DNA of 64,000 bases from Nitrosomonas sp. (lineage in GTDB: Bacteria > Pseudomonadota > Gammaproteobacteria > Burkholderiales > Nitrosomonadaceae): NCBI RefSeq assembly GCF_024282095.1, contig NZ_JAMWZS010000005.1:1-64000 (forward strand). The letters are read 5' to 3'. The translations under genes and the position numbers were made by a program. The notes under the pieces are model-generated. The model ran no database searches, was not told the DNA's origin, and saw nothing but the letters and a program-made list of their open reading frames with translations. Below, in pieces: positions 49,076 to 59,166 of the stretch; within the stretch, counting starts at the first letter, position 1; the number at the start of each line of letters is the position of its first letter.

Positions 49076-50017
49076 TTATTTTTTATTTTTTGTATTGCGC
49101 TCACTATCCAGCGTACTTTCAAGAAAAACACGACTCGCTAGAATATCTTCCGCTTCTAATGTGATGAGATCAGTTTTGGATAACGATTTCTTTGTTCCAG
49201 AAAATAATCGATTTGCTTGTCGCAGTCGAGCACGATCAAGCGCATTGCGAACCGAACGGGCATTGGCAAAATGCTCCGACTTCATACGCAGGCGTATATA
49301 TTTCCCGAAGGCCTCTTCCCCGGCTGCACTGAAACAGTAATTCTGGCTTGCTAACATTAATTTAGCGATTGCAACTAATTCATCTGGGCCATAATCCGGA
49401 AAGTCGATATGGTGCGCTATACGCGAGCGCATGCCGGGATTGCTATGAAAGAATTTATCCATGCGATCTTTGTAACCTGCCAGAATAACGACCAAATCAT
49501 CACGGTTATTTTCCATCGTTTGCAGCAGAATTTCTATTGATTCCGCGCCATAATCACGTTCGTTCTCTGGTTTATAAAGATAATAAGCTTCATCGATAAA
49601 AAGAACACCCCCCATCGCTTTTTTTATTACTTCTTTTGTTTTGGGTGCGGTATGTCCAATGTATTGACCGACCAAGTCATCCCGGGTTACCGAAACCAGG
49701 TGCCCTTCACGTACATAGCCCAGGCGGTGTAAGATTTCCGCCATACGCAGAGCTACTGTCGTTTTTCCAGTACCAGGATTTCCAGTAAAACACATATGTA
49801 AACTGGGTGCACCCGCAGATAATCCCAGTTGTTTACGTACACGATCGACAAGCAACAATGCTGCAGTCTCACGAATACGAGTCTTCACAGGGATTAAACC
49901 AATCAGCTCACGATCTAGTTTATCCAGCACTTCCTGGATATTAGATTCCCGGAACTCTGCATCCAAATCAATCAATGTGTCTTTGGACGAGGTTAAGTTT
50001 TTAGATTGCTTAGACAT
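49076..50017 (-). CDS. cbbX: Red-type RuBisCO activase CbbX
   Basis: A 313-residue AAA+ ATPase that remodels red-type RuBisCO to remove inhibitory sugar phosphates. It has Walker A GNPGTGKT (79-86), Walker [13 protein letters not shown], sensor I region [16 protein letters not shown] and arginine-finger [13 protein letters not shown], plus the [16 protein letters not shown] pore-loop region. Length and motifs match the CbbX family. It follows cbbS after about 160 bp and a hairpin. Confidence 0.95.
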   Translation of the reverse strand: MSKQSKNLTSSKDTLIDLDAEFRESNIQEVLDKLDRELIGLIPVKTRIRETAALLLVDRVRKQLGLSAGAPSLHMCFTGNPGTGKTTVALRMAEILHRLGYVREGHLVSVTRDDLVGQYIGHTAPKTKEVIKKAMGGVLFIDEAYYLYKPENERDYGAESIEILLQTMENNRDDLVVILAGYKDRMDKFFHSNPGMRSRIAHHIDFPDYGPDELVAIAKLMLASQNYCFSAAGEEAFGKYIRLRMKSEHFANARSVRNALDRARLRQANRLFSGTKKSLSKTDLITLEAEDILASRVFLESTLDSERNTKNKK

Positions 50018-50128
50018 GTTTGATCACTCATCGAGGTCTCATGGGATAGAGACTGGCATACATTAATTATATTAATTTAATCTTTAAGATAACTTCTATT
50101 TAATGCTATCACCCTTGCATTGTTACTA

Positions 50129-50159
50129 TTTCTCTCCCTCCTTTATGGGGAGAGAGAAA
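50129..50159 (-). terminator. Hairpin between cbbS and cbbX
   Basis: TTTCTCTCC (50129-50137) pairs with GGAGAGAAA-type sequence (to 50159), a long stem with a loop of about ten bases. No good T run follows in the transcript direction. It may lower read-through into cbbX or protect the cbbLS mRNA end (inference). Confidence 0.55.
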
Positions 50160-50175
50160 CCTTACTCTTACTACT

Positions 50176-50610
50176 CTAATAGCGCTCAGCTTCCGGTTTG
50201 TCGGTCGCATAGGAGTGAATAGTATAACTAATGCTCCGTCCAGCTCCTTCTTGACGCACCAAACCAAAACCTGGTTCTTTCTTAGGCCGGTTGACAATAT
50301 AGGACATAGTTGGACTTTCCACTCCACGTGTCGAGTTAAATGCAGTTACGCGGATATAGTGGTTTGGAAAAGTTTTACGACAGCTATTGATTTCCATCAA
50401 AATTCCAGCAGGGTCCTTCAAATCAAACATTGGATTACCAAACATTTCCCAATAGGTATTCCGTGGATGAGGGTCATCCGTGTATTCAATTCCGATTGCC
50501 CAGCCATTTTTCAACGCATATTTGAGTTGTGTTGAAATTTGCTTGTCGGTCAACGGAGGCAAGAAAGAAAATTGCCCCTGTGTGAGTATATTACCTGGAT
50601 TAGTCATCAT
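50176..50610 (-). CDS. cbbS: RuBisCO small subunit (form IC)
   Basis: A 144-residue subunit of the L8S8 enzyme. It has the red-type features: QGQFSFLPPLTDKQISTQLK, KNGWAIGIEYTDDPHPRNTY, WEMFGNPMFD, and the C-terminal extension RPKKEPGFGLVRQE, which is typical of red-like small subunits (the beta-hairpin extension that closes the central pore). The start may be either of the two ATG codons at 50610 and 50607. It lies 20 bp after cbbL. Confidence 0.96.
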   Translation of the reverse strand: MMTNPGNILTQGQFSFLPPLTDKQISTQLKYALKNGWAIGIEYTDDPHPRNTYWEMFGNPMFDLKDPAGILMEINSCRKTFPNHYIRVTAFNSTRGVESPTMSYIVNRPKKEPGFGLVRQEGAGRSISYTIHSYATDKPEAERY

Positions 50611-50630
50611 AATTGTATCTCCTAAAATGG

Positions 50631-52136
<1,506 letters not shown>

Positions 52137-52232
52137 CTATAAACATTAGTTAGGAAGTAGCCATCAGCGGGGAAAAACTATAGTAGAATCTTTAAACCAT
52201 AAATAACAATCAATTGTTTCGATGATTGTGAT

Positions 52233-52248
52233 AGATTTTTATCTATAT
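52233..52248. promoter_or_regulatory. Palindrome in the cbbL-cbbR intergenic region
   Basis: ATAGAT-TTTT-ATCTAT is a perfect inverted repeat 23 bases upstream of the cbbR start and about 130 bases from cbbL. LysR regulators bind such dyads, so it may be a CbbR operator; the match to the usual T-N11-A pattern is not strict, so this is a suggestion. Confidence 0.4.
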
Positions 52249-52270
52249 GTGAAAATACAAGGAGAATTTC

Positions 52271-53224
52271 ATGCGCCACAGCACTTTGCGGCAACTTGAG
52301 GTTTTTGAAGCGATTGCTCGCTTGAAAAGCTTTACCCGTGCGGCTGAAGAATTATTTCTGACTCAACCAACGGTATCGATGCAAGCCAAAAAACTGGCGG
52401 ATGAGATTGGCCTACCTTTATTTGAGCAAGTCGGCAAGAAAATTTATCTGACCGATGCAGGAAAAGAGTTTTATCAAACGTGTCTTGTCATATTTGAGCA
52501 TTTTTCCCGTTTCGAAATGATCGCATCCGACATGAAAGGCCTGAAATCAGGAAAACTGCGGCTTGCGGTGGTCACTACGGCGAAATATTTTACGCCACGT
52601 TTACTGGGCATGTTTTGCCAGAAATACCCTGGTATAGACGTTGCACTGAAAGTGACGAACCGCGAGCGTGTACTAGAGCGACTAACCAATAATCAGGACG
52701 ATCTCTATATCTTAGGTCAAGTTCCAGATGCAATTGATGCCGTAGCGGAAGTATTTTTGGACAACCCATTGGTTGTTCTTGCCGCGGCAGATCACTTGCT
52801 TGCCAATGAAAAAAAAATTACTGTTGATCGCATCTGTGATGAGCCCTTTATCATGCGTGAGCCAGGTTCTGGAACAAGAATGGCTACAGAACGGTTTTTT
52901 TTAGAACATAATCACAAACTGAAAGTTCGCATGGAATTGGGGAGTAACGAGGCGATTAAACAAGCTATTGTTGGCGGATTAGGTATCGCCGTCTTGTCGC
53001 GGCATACTCTGGCGCTTGATGCACCGATGGGGCAGCTTGCGATACTTGATGTTGAAGGATTTCCAATTGAACGTCACTGGTATTTTGCTTATCCATCCGG
53101 CAAGCAATTGTCGATTGTGGCGCAGACGTTCTTGGAGTATTTGCGGCAGGCATCTGATTACCTGGAAGATTTATCATGCCGCCATGCGATTTCTGGACAT
53201 TGTCCCTTGTTAAAAAACGAATAA
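52271..53224 (+). CDS. cbbR: LysR-type regulator CbbR
   Basis: A 317-residue activator of the Calvin-cycle genes. It has the N-terminal winged helix (TLRQLEVFEAIARLKSFTRA, then AEELFLTQPTVSMQAKKLAD) and a periplasmic-binding-like effector domain (LRLAVVTTAKYFTPRLLG, AIVGGLGIAVLSRHT). Similar proteins sense metabolites of the Calvin cycle. It is transcribed away from cbbL, the standard arrangement. A strong AAGGAG site precedes the ATG. Confidence 0.94.
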   Translation: MRHSTLRQLEVFEAIARLKSFTRAAEELFLTQPTVSMQAKKLADEIGLPLFEQVGKKIYLTDAGKEFYQTCLVIFEHFSRFEMIASDMKGLKSGKLRLAVVTTAKYFTPRLLGMFCQKYPGIDVALKVTNRERVLERLTNNQDDLYILGQVPDAIDAVAEVFLDNPLVVLAAADHLLANEKKITVDRICDEPFIMREPGSGTRMATERFFLEHNHKLKVRMELGSNEAIKQAIVGGLGIAVLSRHTLALDAPMGQLAILDVEGFPIERHWYFAYPSGKQLSIVAQTFLEYLRQASDYLEDLSCRHAISGHCPLLKNE

Positions 53225-53284
53225 GGTATCATCGGATGTAGCGTATTAATTGATAGGGTTCAGAACTTTAGCAGGCTGTTAAAG

Positions 53285-53920
53285 TGAATCCCCACGGGTT
53301 TCCCGGAGATTAAATGATTTGAGAGGGGGAAAAGAAGAAGAGTCAAATCAGTTATTCACCGGAAGTACGAGAACGAGCGGCAAGATTAGTATTTGAGCAG
53401 CAAAAAGAGCATTGGGATGCGATCAAATCGATCGCATCGAAGATTGGCTGCACAGCGGAAACATTGCGAACTTGGGTAAGGCGGGTGGAGACCGATCAGG
53501 GGGTTCGTGCAGGCATGTCGACATCGGATCTGGAAAGGCTCAAGGAATTGGAGCGTGAGAATCGGGAATTAAAGCGGGCCAGCGAGATATTACGGAAGGC
53601 ATCAGCTTATTTTGCGGAAGGATGCTCGACCGCCGGCCGAAGTGATGGCAATATTTGTCGATCAACATAACAGTACGGGGTCGAGCCGATCTCGCTGGCA
53701 AATTCAGATTGCCTCGTCGAGCAACTCATGAGCATAAAGCACGACAACGCGATCCTGATCGGCTAACCGATCGCATCAAACGAGACTTGGCGCTTGAACG
53801 CGATGTGCAGCGTATCTGGGAAAAGAACTTCAAAGTCTATGGCGCTGACAAAGTATGGCGGCAACTATTGCGTGAAGGTATTCGCGTTGCCCGTTGTACA
53901 GTTGAACGGTTGATGAAGAA
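53285..53920 (+). mobile_element. IS3-family insertion sequence, copy 2 (truncated)
   Basis: Same element as copy 1, starting with the left repeat TGAATCCCCACGGGTTTCCCGG. The orfA start ATG is changed to AAG, and a 9-bp stretch is missing near its front, so orfA is dead. orfB keeps CAG where copy 1 has TAG but has a frameshift and stops near its start, and is cut after [19 protein letters not shown]...LMKK. The right end and most of orfB are missing, replaced by the 68-bp repeat. Confidence 0.85.
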
Positions 53921-53988
53921 GTTCCGATACTACCGCAGCTTGCCTATAAACTTCCTTACAAAAGTTGCACTTCGAAATTGAATCCGCC
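53921..53988 (+). repeat. 68-bp dispersed repeat, copy B
   Basis: Reverse of the sequence at 44672-44739 with about four mismatches (CCGATACTACCGCAGCTTGC, then CTATAAACTTCCTTACAAAA). It begins right where the truncated IS3 copy ends, so its insertion or recombination probably cut that element. Confidence 0.7.
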
Positions 53989-54047
53989 CTCTTCCACTTC
54001 ATTGAGCACATCCTGTTATGGTGTTTATTTTGTTTAGCCACTGCAGC

Positions 54048-56948
54048 TTACGTCGCCACAATCACCCGCACGGCGTCGAGCCGCAGATTGCTGGACTTCA
54101 ATGCATTGGTCAGTTGCAGCAATTGCTGTTCAAAGAATTGAATTTCTTCTGCGCGTACGTTCGGATTGACTTGTTGCAAGGCTTTGAGGCGTTCGATTTC
54201 CGGGAAGAAGGTTTGTTTTATTCGTGTTTCAGCCTGCGCAATGAGTTGCGGTGCTTGCGCATTAGCTTTTTGCTCGCTTAAAGTCAGCAAGGCCTTTATC
54301 GCATCTTCTTTCAGTTGAATCACCTGTTTGGCGATACCTGCCGCTACCGCTGCCAAATGCTGATTGATCGCATCGTGCTCCAGGTGCGGATAATCGTCGT
54401 TACCCTGTTCATCCAGCAAAACACGAATCAACGCGGACGGCAAGTAGCGATTACCTTGCTGCACACCTTGCCCGCCCGCTTCCAGCACGAACAGGCTTTC
54501 CAGAAATAAGGTGCCCGGTTGTACTTTTTTATGTTTCATGGCAGAAACCACGGCGTTACCGGTTTCATGATTCAGGATTCTTTCCATCGCGTGGATGACC
54601 ATCGGATGTTCCCACGTCAGGAAGTGCATATCTTCATTGGCGAGCGCAACATTCCTGGCATACGTAATCACCGAGCCTTCATCCTGCAAGCCGGGAAACG
54701 GCATGCTCATGTGTTCGCTCGGCTCAATCAGAAAACTACCGGCGCGGTGTTCTTCGACATGGACGCCACAACAATCGAACACCGTCTCCATGTATTGCAG
54801 CAGTACGGGATCGTCATCCTGAGCGCACGCTTCCTGATACAGTCTTTCCGCAATAGCGGGACGAAAAGAATTATATTCCAGCAGCTTATCGCGCCCGCGA
54901 TCCAACGCCTCGTTCAATGCCTGATTGACCGATTGTGTAACAGCGATCAGATCGGACAACGTGTCACCGTGGGTTTGACGCTGATGCAGCGCAGCGATAA
55001 GCGCGCCTTCCGTTTGCGAGAAGACGGTTTGGCCTGCCGGGCAGGTTTTCTCAAACGCATTCAAGCCCTCGTGGTACCAGTGAAACATCACCGCCAGCGC
55101 GCTGTTTTCCAGATAGGAAACATGAATCTGAATGGTTTCCGTCTGCCCGATACGATCCAATCGGCCTATGCGCTGCTCCAGCAAGTCAGGATTGAGCGGC
55201 AAATCAAATAACACCAGATGATGGGAAAATTGAAAATTGCGCCCTTCGCTACCGATTTCCGAACAAATCAATACCTGCCCGCCAGCATCCTTATCGGCAA
55301 AATAGGCCGCTGCACGGTCACGTTCAATCAAACTCATGCTCTCATGAAATACCGGTATATATTGGCCAGTCAGAATCTTGAGTGCCTGAGCGATATCCCG
55401 GGCGGTTTGCGCATTAGCGGTAATAACCAGCACTTTTTCCGGTTTCAACTGCTTGAGCGTGACAGTTAACCAGTGAATACGCGGATCTACGTCTGTCCAA
55501 TAGGGATCTTCCGGCTCGGCTCTGACCTGATAGAGCAATTCAGGGCACAACAACAATTGGGGTTTTGACAGGTTCGTTGTTTCAAAGGTGGTCAAACATT
55601 GCTGATATTGTGCCGGTAACATCAGGGGAACCGCGTTAAGTTTGCGCTCAGGAAATCCTTTAACCGCAGCACGCGTGTTACGAAACAATATGCGACCGGT
55701 TCCATGCCGATCCAGCAATAATTCAGCCAACATTTTTCTTGCCCGCCGGCTTTGTTCCCCATCTGCTTCCTGGCCTTGTAGCTGCGCAAGCAATTCTTTG
55801 CATTGCGCGGAATCGACGGTCGAAATAATCATCTGCCGGATTGCGTCATTCAGCTTCCGGCCTTCCAATAACGCTTCGACTGCTTTGGCAATCGGCTCAT
55901 AGGATTGTTCTTCAGCAACAAAAGCCGCAAAGCTGTTGAAGCGATCCGGGTCAAGCAAGCGCAGGCGCGCAAAATGACTGGCTTTGCCTAATTGCTCCGG
56001 GGTCGCTGTCAATAACAGCACGCCCTTGATACAGGACGCCAATTGCTCAATCATGGCATACTCCGGGCTGATCTCCTGTTCAGACCAGCGTAAATGATGC
56101 GCTTCATCGACCACCAACAAGTCCCAATTGCCTGCCAGTGCAGCCTGAAATCGTTTTGGGTTTTGGCACAAAAAATTCAAGCTGCACAGTATGAGTTGCT
56201 CACTATGAAATGGATTTTCCCACTCGCCACCTTCTTCCAGTGACTGGCAGCGTGCTTCATCAAATATGCTGAATTGCAGATTGAAACGCCGCAGCATTTC
56301 CACCAGCCACTGGTGTATCAAGGTTTCCGGAACCACAATAAGTACGCGCTTGACACGTTCTGTCAACAATTGCTGGTGTAGTATCAATCCCGCTTCAATT
56401 GTTTTTCCCAACCCCACTTCGTCCGCCAGTAAAACACGGGGCGCATAACGACGCGCAACTTCATGCGCAATATAGAGTTGATGCGGAATCAGGCTGGTAC
56501 GAGTACCAATCAGTCCGCATAGCGGCGCATGCGCCAGTTGATTACGCATCAGCAAGGTTTGATAGCGAATCCGGAACCATTTGTCCTGGTCAAACTGGCC
56601 GGTAAATAAGCGTTCTGCCGGACGGTTCAATTGCAGATGATGTGCTAGCTGTTCTTCGGCGAGTTCAAGCCAATCTCCGCGCTCACTTACGCCGGAATAG
56701 ACAACCAGGCCATCATGCTCATCCACTTGCTCGACTTTCAATGAAATGCCGTCATGGCTACTGATGACATCGCCCACCTTGAAAATAACACGTGTCAACG
56801 GTGCTGAAAGCCTGGCGTATGCGCGAGTTTCGTTCACCGCTCCAAAAGCGATAATTATCACTCTATGTTCAACATTCCGGACCGTGCCCAGACCCAGTTG
56901 TAAATCAACATCGCAAATCCAACGTTGACCCGGCTTAAAATCGTGCAT
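54048..56948 (-). CDS. rapA: RNA polymerase-associated ATPase RapA
   Basis: A 966-residue Swi2/Snf2-type ATPase that recycles RNA polymerase. The N-terminal part has a Tudor-like region (PGQRWICDVDLQLGLGTVRN). The helicase core has Walker A DEVGLGKTIEAG (176-187), the DEAHH box (LLVVDEAHHLRW), LLLTATPEQLGKASHFARL, and the C-terminal motif V-VI region QVLICSEIGSEGRNFQF and DLLEQRIGRLDRIGQ. The RapA C-terminal domain follows. Full family length. A gene-free stretch with a terminator lies just upstream. Confidence 0.95.
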   Translation of the reverse strand: MHDFKPGQRWICDVDLQLGLGTVRNVEHRVIIIAFGAVNETRAYARLSAPLTRVIFKVGDVISSHDGISLKVEQVDEHDGLVVYSGVSERGDWLELAEEQLAHHLQLNRPAERLFTGQFDQDKWFRIRYQTLLMRNQLAHAPLCGLIGTRTSLIPHQLYIAHEVARRYAPRVLLADEVGLGKTIEAGLILHQQLLTERVKRVLIVVPETLIHQWLVEMLRRFNLQFSIFDEARCQSLEEGGEWENPFHSEQLILCSLNFLCQNPKRFQAALAGNWDLLVVDEAHHLRWSEQEISPEYAMIEQLASCIKGVLLLTATPEQLGKASHFARLRLLDPDRFNSFAAFVAEEQSYEPIAKAVEALLEGRKLNDAIRQMIISTVDSAQCKELLAQLQGQEADGEQSRRARKMLAELLLDRHGTGRILFRNTRAAVKGFPERKLNAVPLMLPAQYQQCLTTFETTNLSKPQLLLCPELLYQVRAEPEDPYWTDVDPRIHWLTVTLKQLKPEKVLVITANAQTARDIAQALKILTGQYIPVFHESMSLIERDRAAAYFADKDAGGQVLICSEIGSEGRNFQFSHHLVLFDLPLNPDLLEQRIGRLDRIGQTETIQIHVSYLENSALAVMFHWYHEGLNAFEKTCPAGQTVFSQTEGALIAALHQRQTHGDTLSDLIAVTQSVNQALNEALDRGRDKLLEYNSFRPAIAERLYQEACAQDDDPVLLQYMETVFDCCGVHVEEHRAGSFLIEPSEHMSMPFPGLQDEGSVITYARNVALANEDMHFLTWEHPMVIHAMERILNHETGNAVVSAMKHKKVQPGTLFLESLFVLEAGGQGVQQGNRYLPSALIRVLLDEQGNDDYPHLEHDAINQHLAAVAAGIAKQVIQLKEDAIKALLTLSEQKANAQAPQLIAQAETRIKQTFFPEIERLKALQQVNPNVRAEEIQFFEQQLLQLTNALKSSNLRLDAVRVIVAT

Positions 56949-57125
56949 GTGATGCTTTGTGATTAGAAAGAGAGCAGTATAGTAATGGAAACAGAAAAAA
57001 AATATGACTATTTCTTGGATCTGTTCAGATTACGAATAGACAATGAATTCAGGAAAAAAACCAGGAAACGGGAAATCCGTTGACAGATATACTCTGTGAT
57101 ACAAGCTTGGAAACAGAAAAATTTT

Positions 57126-57164
57126 GGCCGATTAATTTCTTGAGTTAAAGGAAATTAATCGGCC
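57126..57164 (-). terminator. Terminator of the DUF2490 gene
   Basis: A perfect 14-bp stem GGCCGATTAATTTC / GAAATTAATCGGCC with an 11-base loop. In minus orientation it is followed by an A/T-rich stretch ending in TTTTT. It serves the gene ending at 57214. Confidence 0.8.
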
Positions 57165-57213
57165 GAATAAGAAACAGACACTACTGTTATATAAAGCAGT
57201 ACAGCAAATCAGT

Positions 57214-57969
57214 TTAGAAATTCAGAAACAAATTAGCTACCAGATTGTGCATCATTTGATCAGGACGAGCGCTATGCGGTCTGTTGATGAATTGGTTCAT
57301 ATAACCCAATTCAACGGTTGCATACTGATTGATTTTGTAACCCAATCCAACGAATGCCCGGTTCTGATCGTAACCACGAGAAATGAAACCAGGATTATCA
57401 ACGGTCGTCATGGCGATAAACAATTCGCTTTGAACGATAAAACTGAGATTCGGATCTATTGCCGGCATTGGAACCGCCAGTTTAACCAATTGGCGGAATC
57501 GATGAGCCACATCATCACTACCAGCAATGGGAGCGTTATGGTCGAAGAATCGCTGCTCAAAACGGCTACGTGCTGATAATCTACCAAATGAGAAATTATC
57601 CGCCCAGGTCACTTGCTCCCAGATTCGGTGCTCATTAAATGGATGCGCGATCGATAACGGTTCAGCTGTTGGTGCCCAAGCGTAACCTGCCCACACAACA
57701 ATTTTATCGGTTATCGCATAACCTAAACCAGGACGTATCAGGGATTGCGTAAATTGAGTAGCATCATTACCAAAACGTCCTTGTCCTTCCATCCACCATC
57801 TGAATTTTTTTAAGTCCGGATTATTCGGGTTAATCGCACCAAAATTACCCAGTGCTGTAATATTTCCCCAAACTTCAAAATCTTCTACGGTCCTGTCAGC
57901 AGCGGCCGGGTTACTAAAAATCAAACCAAACGCAACCAATAAAATAAATTTGTTTATTTTCTTAAACAT
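57214..57969 (-). CDS. Outer-membrane DUF2490-type protein
   Basis: A 251-residue protein with a signal peptide (about 1-24, SNPAAA) and amphipathic beta-strands such as WWMEGQGRFGNDATQFTQSL, RPGLGYAITDKIVVWAGYAW and VELGYMNQFINRPH, ending in a terminal Phe (NLFLNF). This fits the DUF2490 family of outer-membrane barrel proteins. Function unknown; it is not a classical porin. Single gene with its own terminator. Two repeat blocks resembling response-regulator sites lie upstream. Confidence 0.8.
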   Translation of the reverse strand: MFKKINKFILLVAFGLIFSNPAAADRTVEDFEVWGNITALGNFGAINPNNPDLKKFRWWMEGQGRFGNDATQFTQSLIRPGLGYAITDKIVVWAGYAWAPTAEPLSIAHPFNEHRIWEQVTWADNFSFGRLSARSRFEQRFFDHNAPIAGSDDVAHRFRQLVKLAVPMPAIDPNLSFIVQSELFIAMTTVDNPGFISRGYDQNRAFVGLGYKINQYATVELGYMNQFINRPHSARPDQMMHNLVANLFLNF

Positions 57970-58127
57970 GCAATCTCCCTTTAAAACAATATAATTTTCT
58001 GAAGCTGTTAGTTAATATAAAAAAGCAACCTCTACGCATGCAACCACTCACTATTTATTGAATGTAAGCAGTTGCTTGCTTCACTTTCTCGCCTGAAAAA
58101 TGAATTTTCACGCACACCTTACTAATT

Positions 58128-58183
58128 ACACAGTCGCGCACATTAACACAATAAATGTCAAGAAAATGTTAAGAAAAACGACC
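58128..58183. promoter_or_regulatory. Repeat block 1, tandem TGTYA elements
   Basis: Contains TGTCA-AGAAAA-TGTTA-AGAAAA, two 5-bp elements with an 11-bp period, preceded by ACACAGTCGCGCACATTAACAC. A near copy lies about 144 bp away at 58272-58326. Elements with this spacing are typical of OmpR/PhoB-type response regulators. Its position upstream of the DUF2490 gene (and on the far side of the cytochrome gene) suggests a control region (inference). Confidence 0.4.
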
Positions 58184-58271
58184 GCAACAAACCATATTAT
58201 TACAGCTAATTACAATTAAGATTTAATAACCTAGATTAGAAATCCAAGAACTCTAATGACATTTTTTTATG

Positions 58272-58326
58272 ACACAGCTGCGCACAATAACACGGCAATT
58301 GTTAAGAAAGTGTCAAGAAAAAACCA
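58272..58326. promoter_or_regulatory. Repeat block 2, tandem TGTYA elements
   Basis: TGTTA-AGAAAG-TGTCA-AGAAAA with the same flanking ACACAG and GCGCACA as block 1. It lies between block 1 and the third MITE copy, about 300 bp upstream of the DUF2490 start. Confidence 0.4.
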
Positions 58327-58361
58327 CAATGTGTGATAGTACTTCTATTGTTCTCATTAAC

Positions 58362-58509
58362 AGACAGGCCGTTGAAAAACGTTTTCGAGGCAGCCGATAC
58401 CAGGCAAAAACAAATGAGAAAGCGCAGTTTACGCGTGATAAATGAGCATCTTGAAGCTGTTTTTAACACCGCGTAGTGGCGACACAGATAGTTTTTCAAC
58501 GGCCTGTTA
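58362..58509 (-). repeat. MITE-like repeat, copy 3
   Basis: Same element as copies 1 and 2 but inverted. Ends AGGCCGTTGAAAAACG and GTTTTTCAACGGCCTGTTA. Internal landmarks in reverse complement: GGTGTTAAAAACAG, GCTCATTTATCACGCG, TGCCTGGTATCGGCTGCCTC. Slightly longer than the others. Located between the DUF2490 gene and the cytochrome gene. Confidence 0.85.
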
Positions 58510-58667
58510 AGGCTCAGCACCTTAAGCCGGCATTATTTTCCTGAGAATTTTCACCTTTATTAAAATAATATACTTCCTTAAACCACAAATTACTTTAATA
58601 ATCAATGCACTAAATATCTCAAGAAAGATGGATACAAAGTAACTGATAACCAACTTAAAACATTTGT

Positions 58668-58697
58668 TTGACAAGTTGTCATGACACTGGGTATGGT
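58668..58697 (+). promoter_or_regulatory. Promoter with dyad at the cytochrome gene
   Basis: TTGACA (58668-58673) and TATGGT (58692-58697) at 18-bp spacing fit a sigma-70 promoter. The -35 box lies inside a palindrome TGACAA-G-TTGTCA (58669-58681), so a regulator bound there would cover the -35. The regulator is unknown. Confidence 0.55.
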
Positions 58698-58811
58698 AGG
58701 CTGGTTATATGGCGACTGATTATATAATGCTAATGTAGCTAATTTTTGGACGGAATTTTTTCCGTGTCATTGAAAATTGAATTGAATAAAACTGCAAACT
58801 GGAGTTAGAAA

Positions 58812-59123
58812 ATGAAAAAATTGAATTGTGCGTTAACGATGTCGGCACTACTGATATTAGTCGGCTGCGGAGCGAGTAAAGACTATACTCCTCCAGCAGA
58901 TGCTTCTGGTGAAACGATCTTCAGCTCAGCGTGTACAGAATGCCACAAACCGATAAGCGCTAATGTTGCGATGGTGCTGAGTGAAAAAGTTGCGAATAAG
59001 GAAGCGATTATTAAGAAATTTCAGTCGGGAAGCATGAGAATGCCGGCATTCAAAAATATTCAAGGTGAAGCCGCAAATCGTTTAGCCGAGTATGTTCTGA
59101 CGAATAGTCAAGTCAGCAAATAG
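58812..59123 (+). CDS. Cytochrome c lipoprotein
   Basis: A 103-residue small c-type cytochrome. It has lipobox LVGC (Cys19 lipidated) and heme motif CTECH (Cys41, Cys44, His45), with Met75 or Met77 (GSMRMP) as the probable sixth ligand. It would sit on the outer face of the inner membrane or on the inner face of the outer membrane and carry electrons. Size fits small class I cytochromes. Next to a HemN-like gene and fnr, though on the other strand from HemN. Electron partners unknown. Confidence 0.88.
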   Translation: MKKLNCALTMSALLILVGCGASKDYTPPADASGETIFSSACTECHKPISANVAMVLSEKVANKEAIIKKFQSGSMRMPAFKNIQGEAANRLAEYVLTNSQVSK

Positions 59124-59166
59124 TGTTTCACCCGGCAGTCTGGATAGACGCGTAGGTGAAATTAAA

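Noticed and set aside
54519-55211. Long plus-strand open frame inside rapA
   Set aside because: It is the complement of the strongly supported rapA coding sequence and resembles no protein family.
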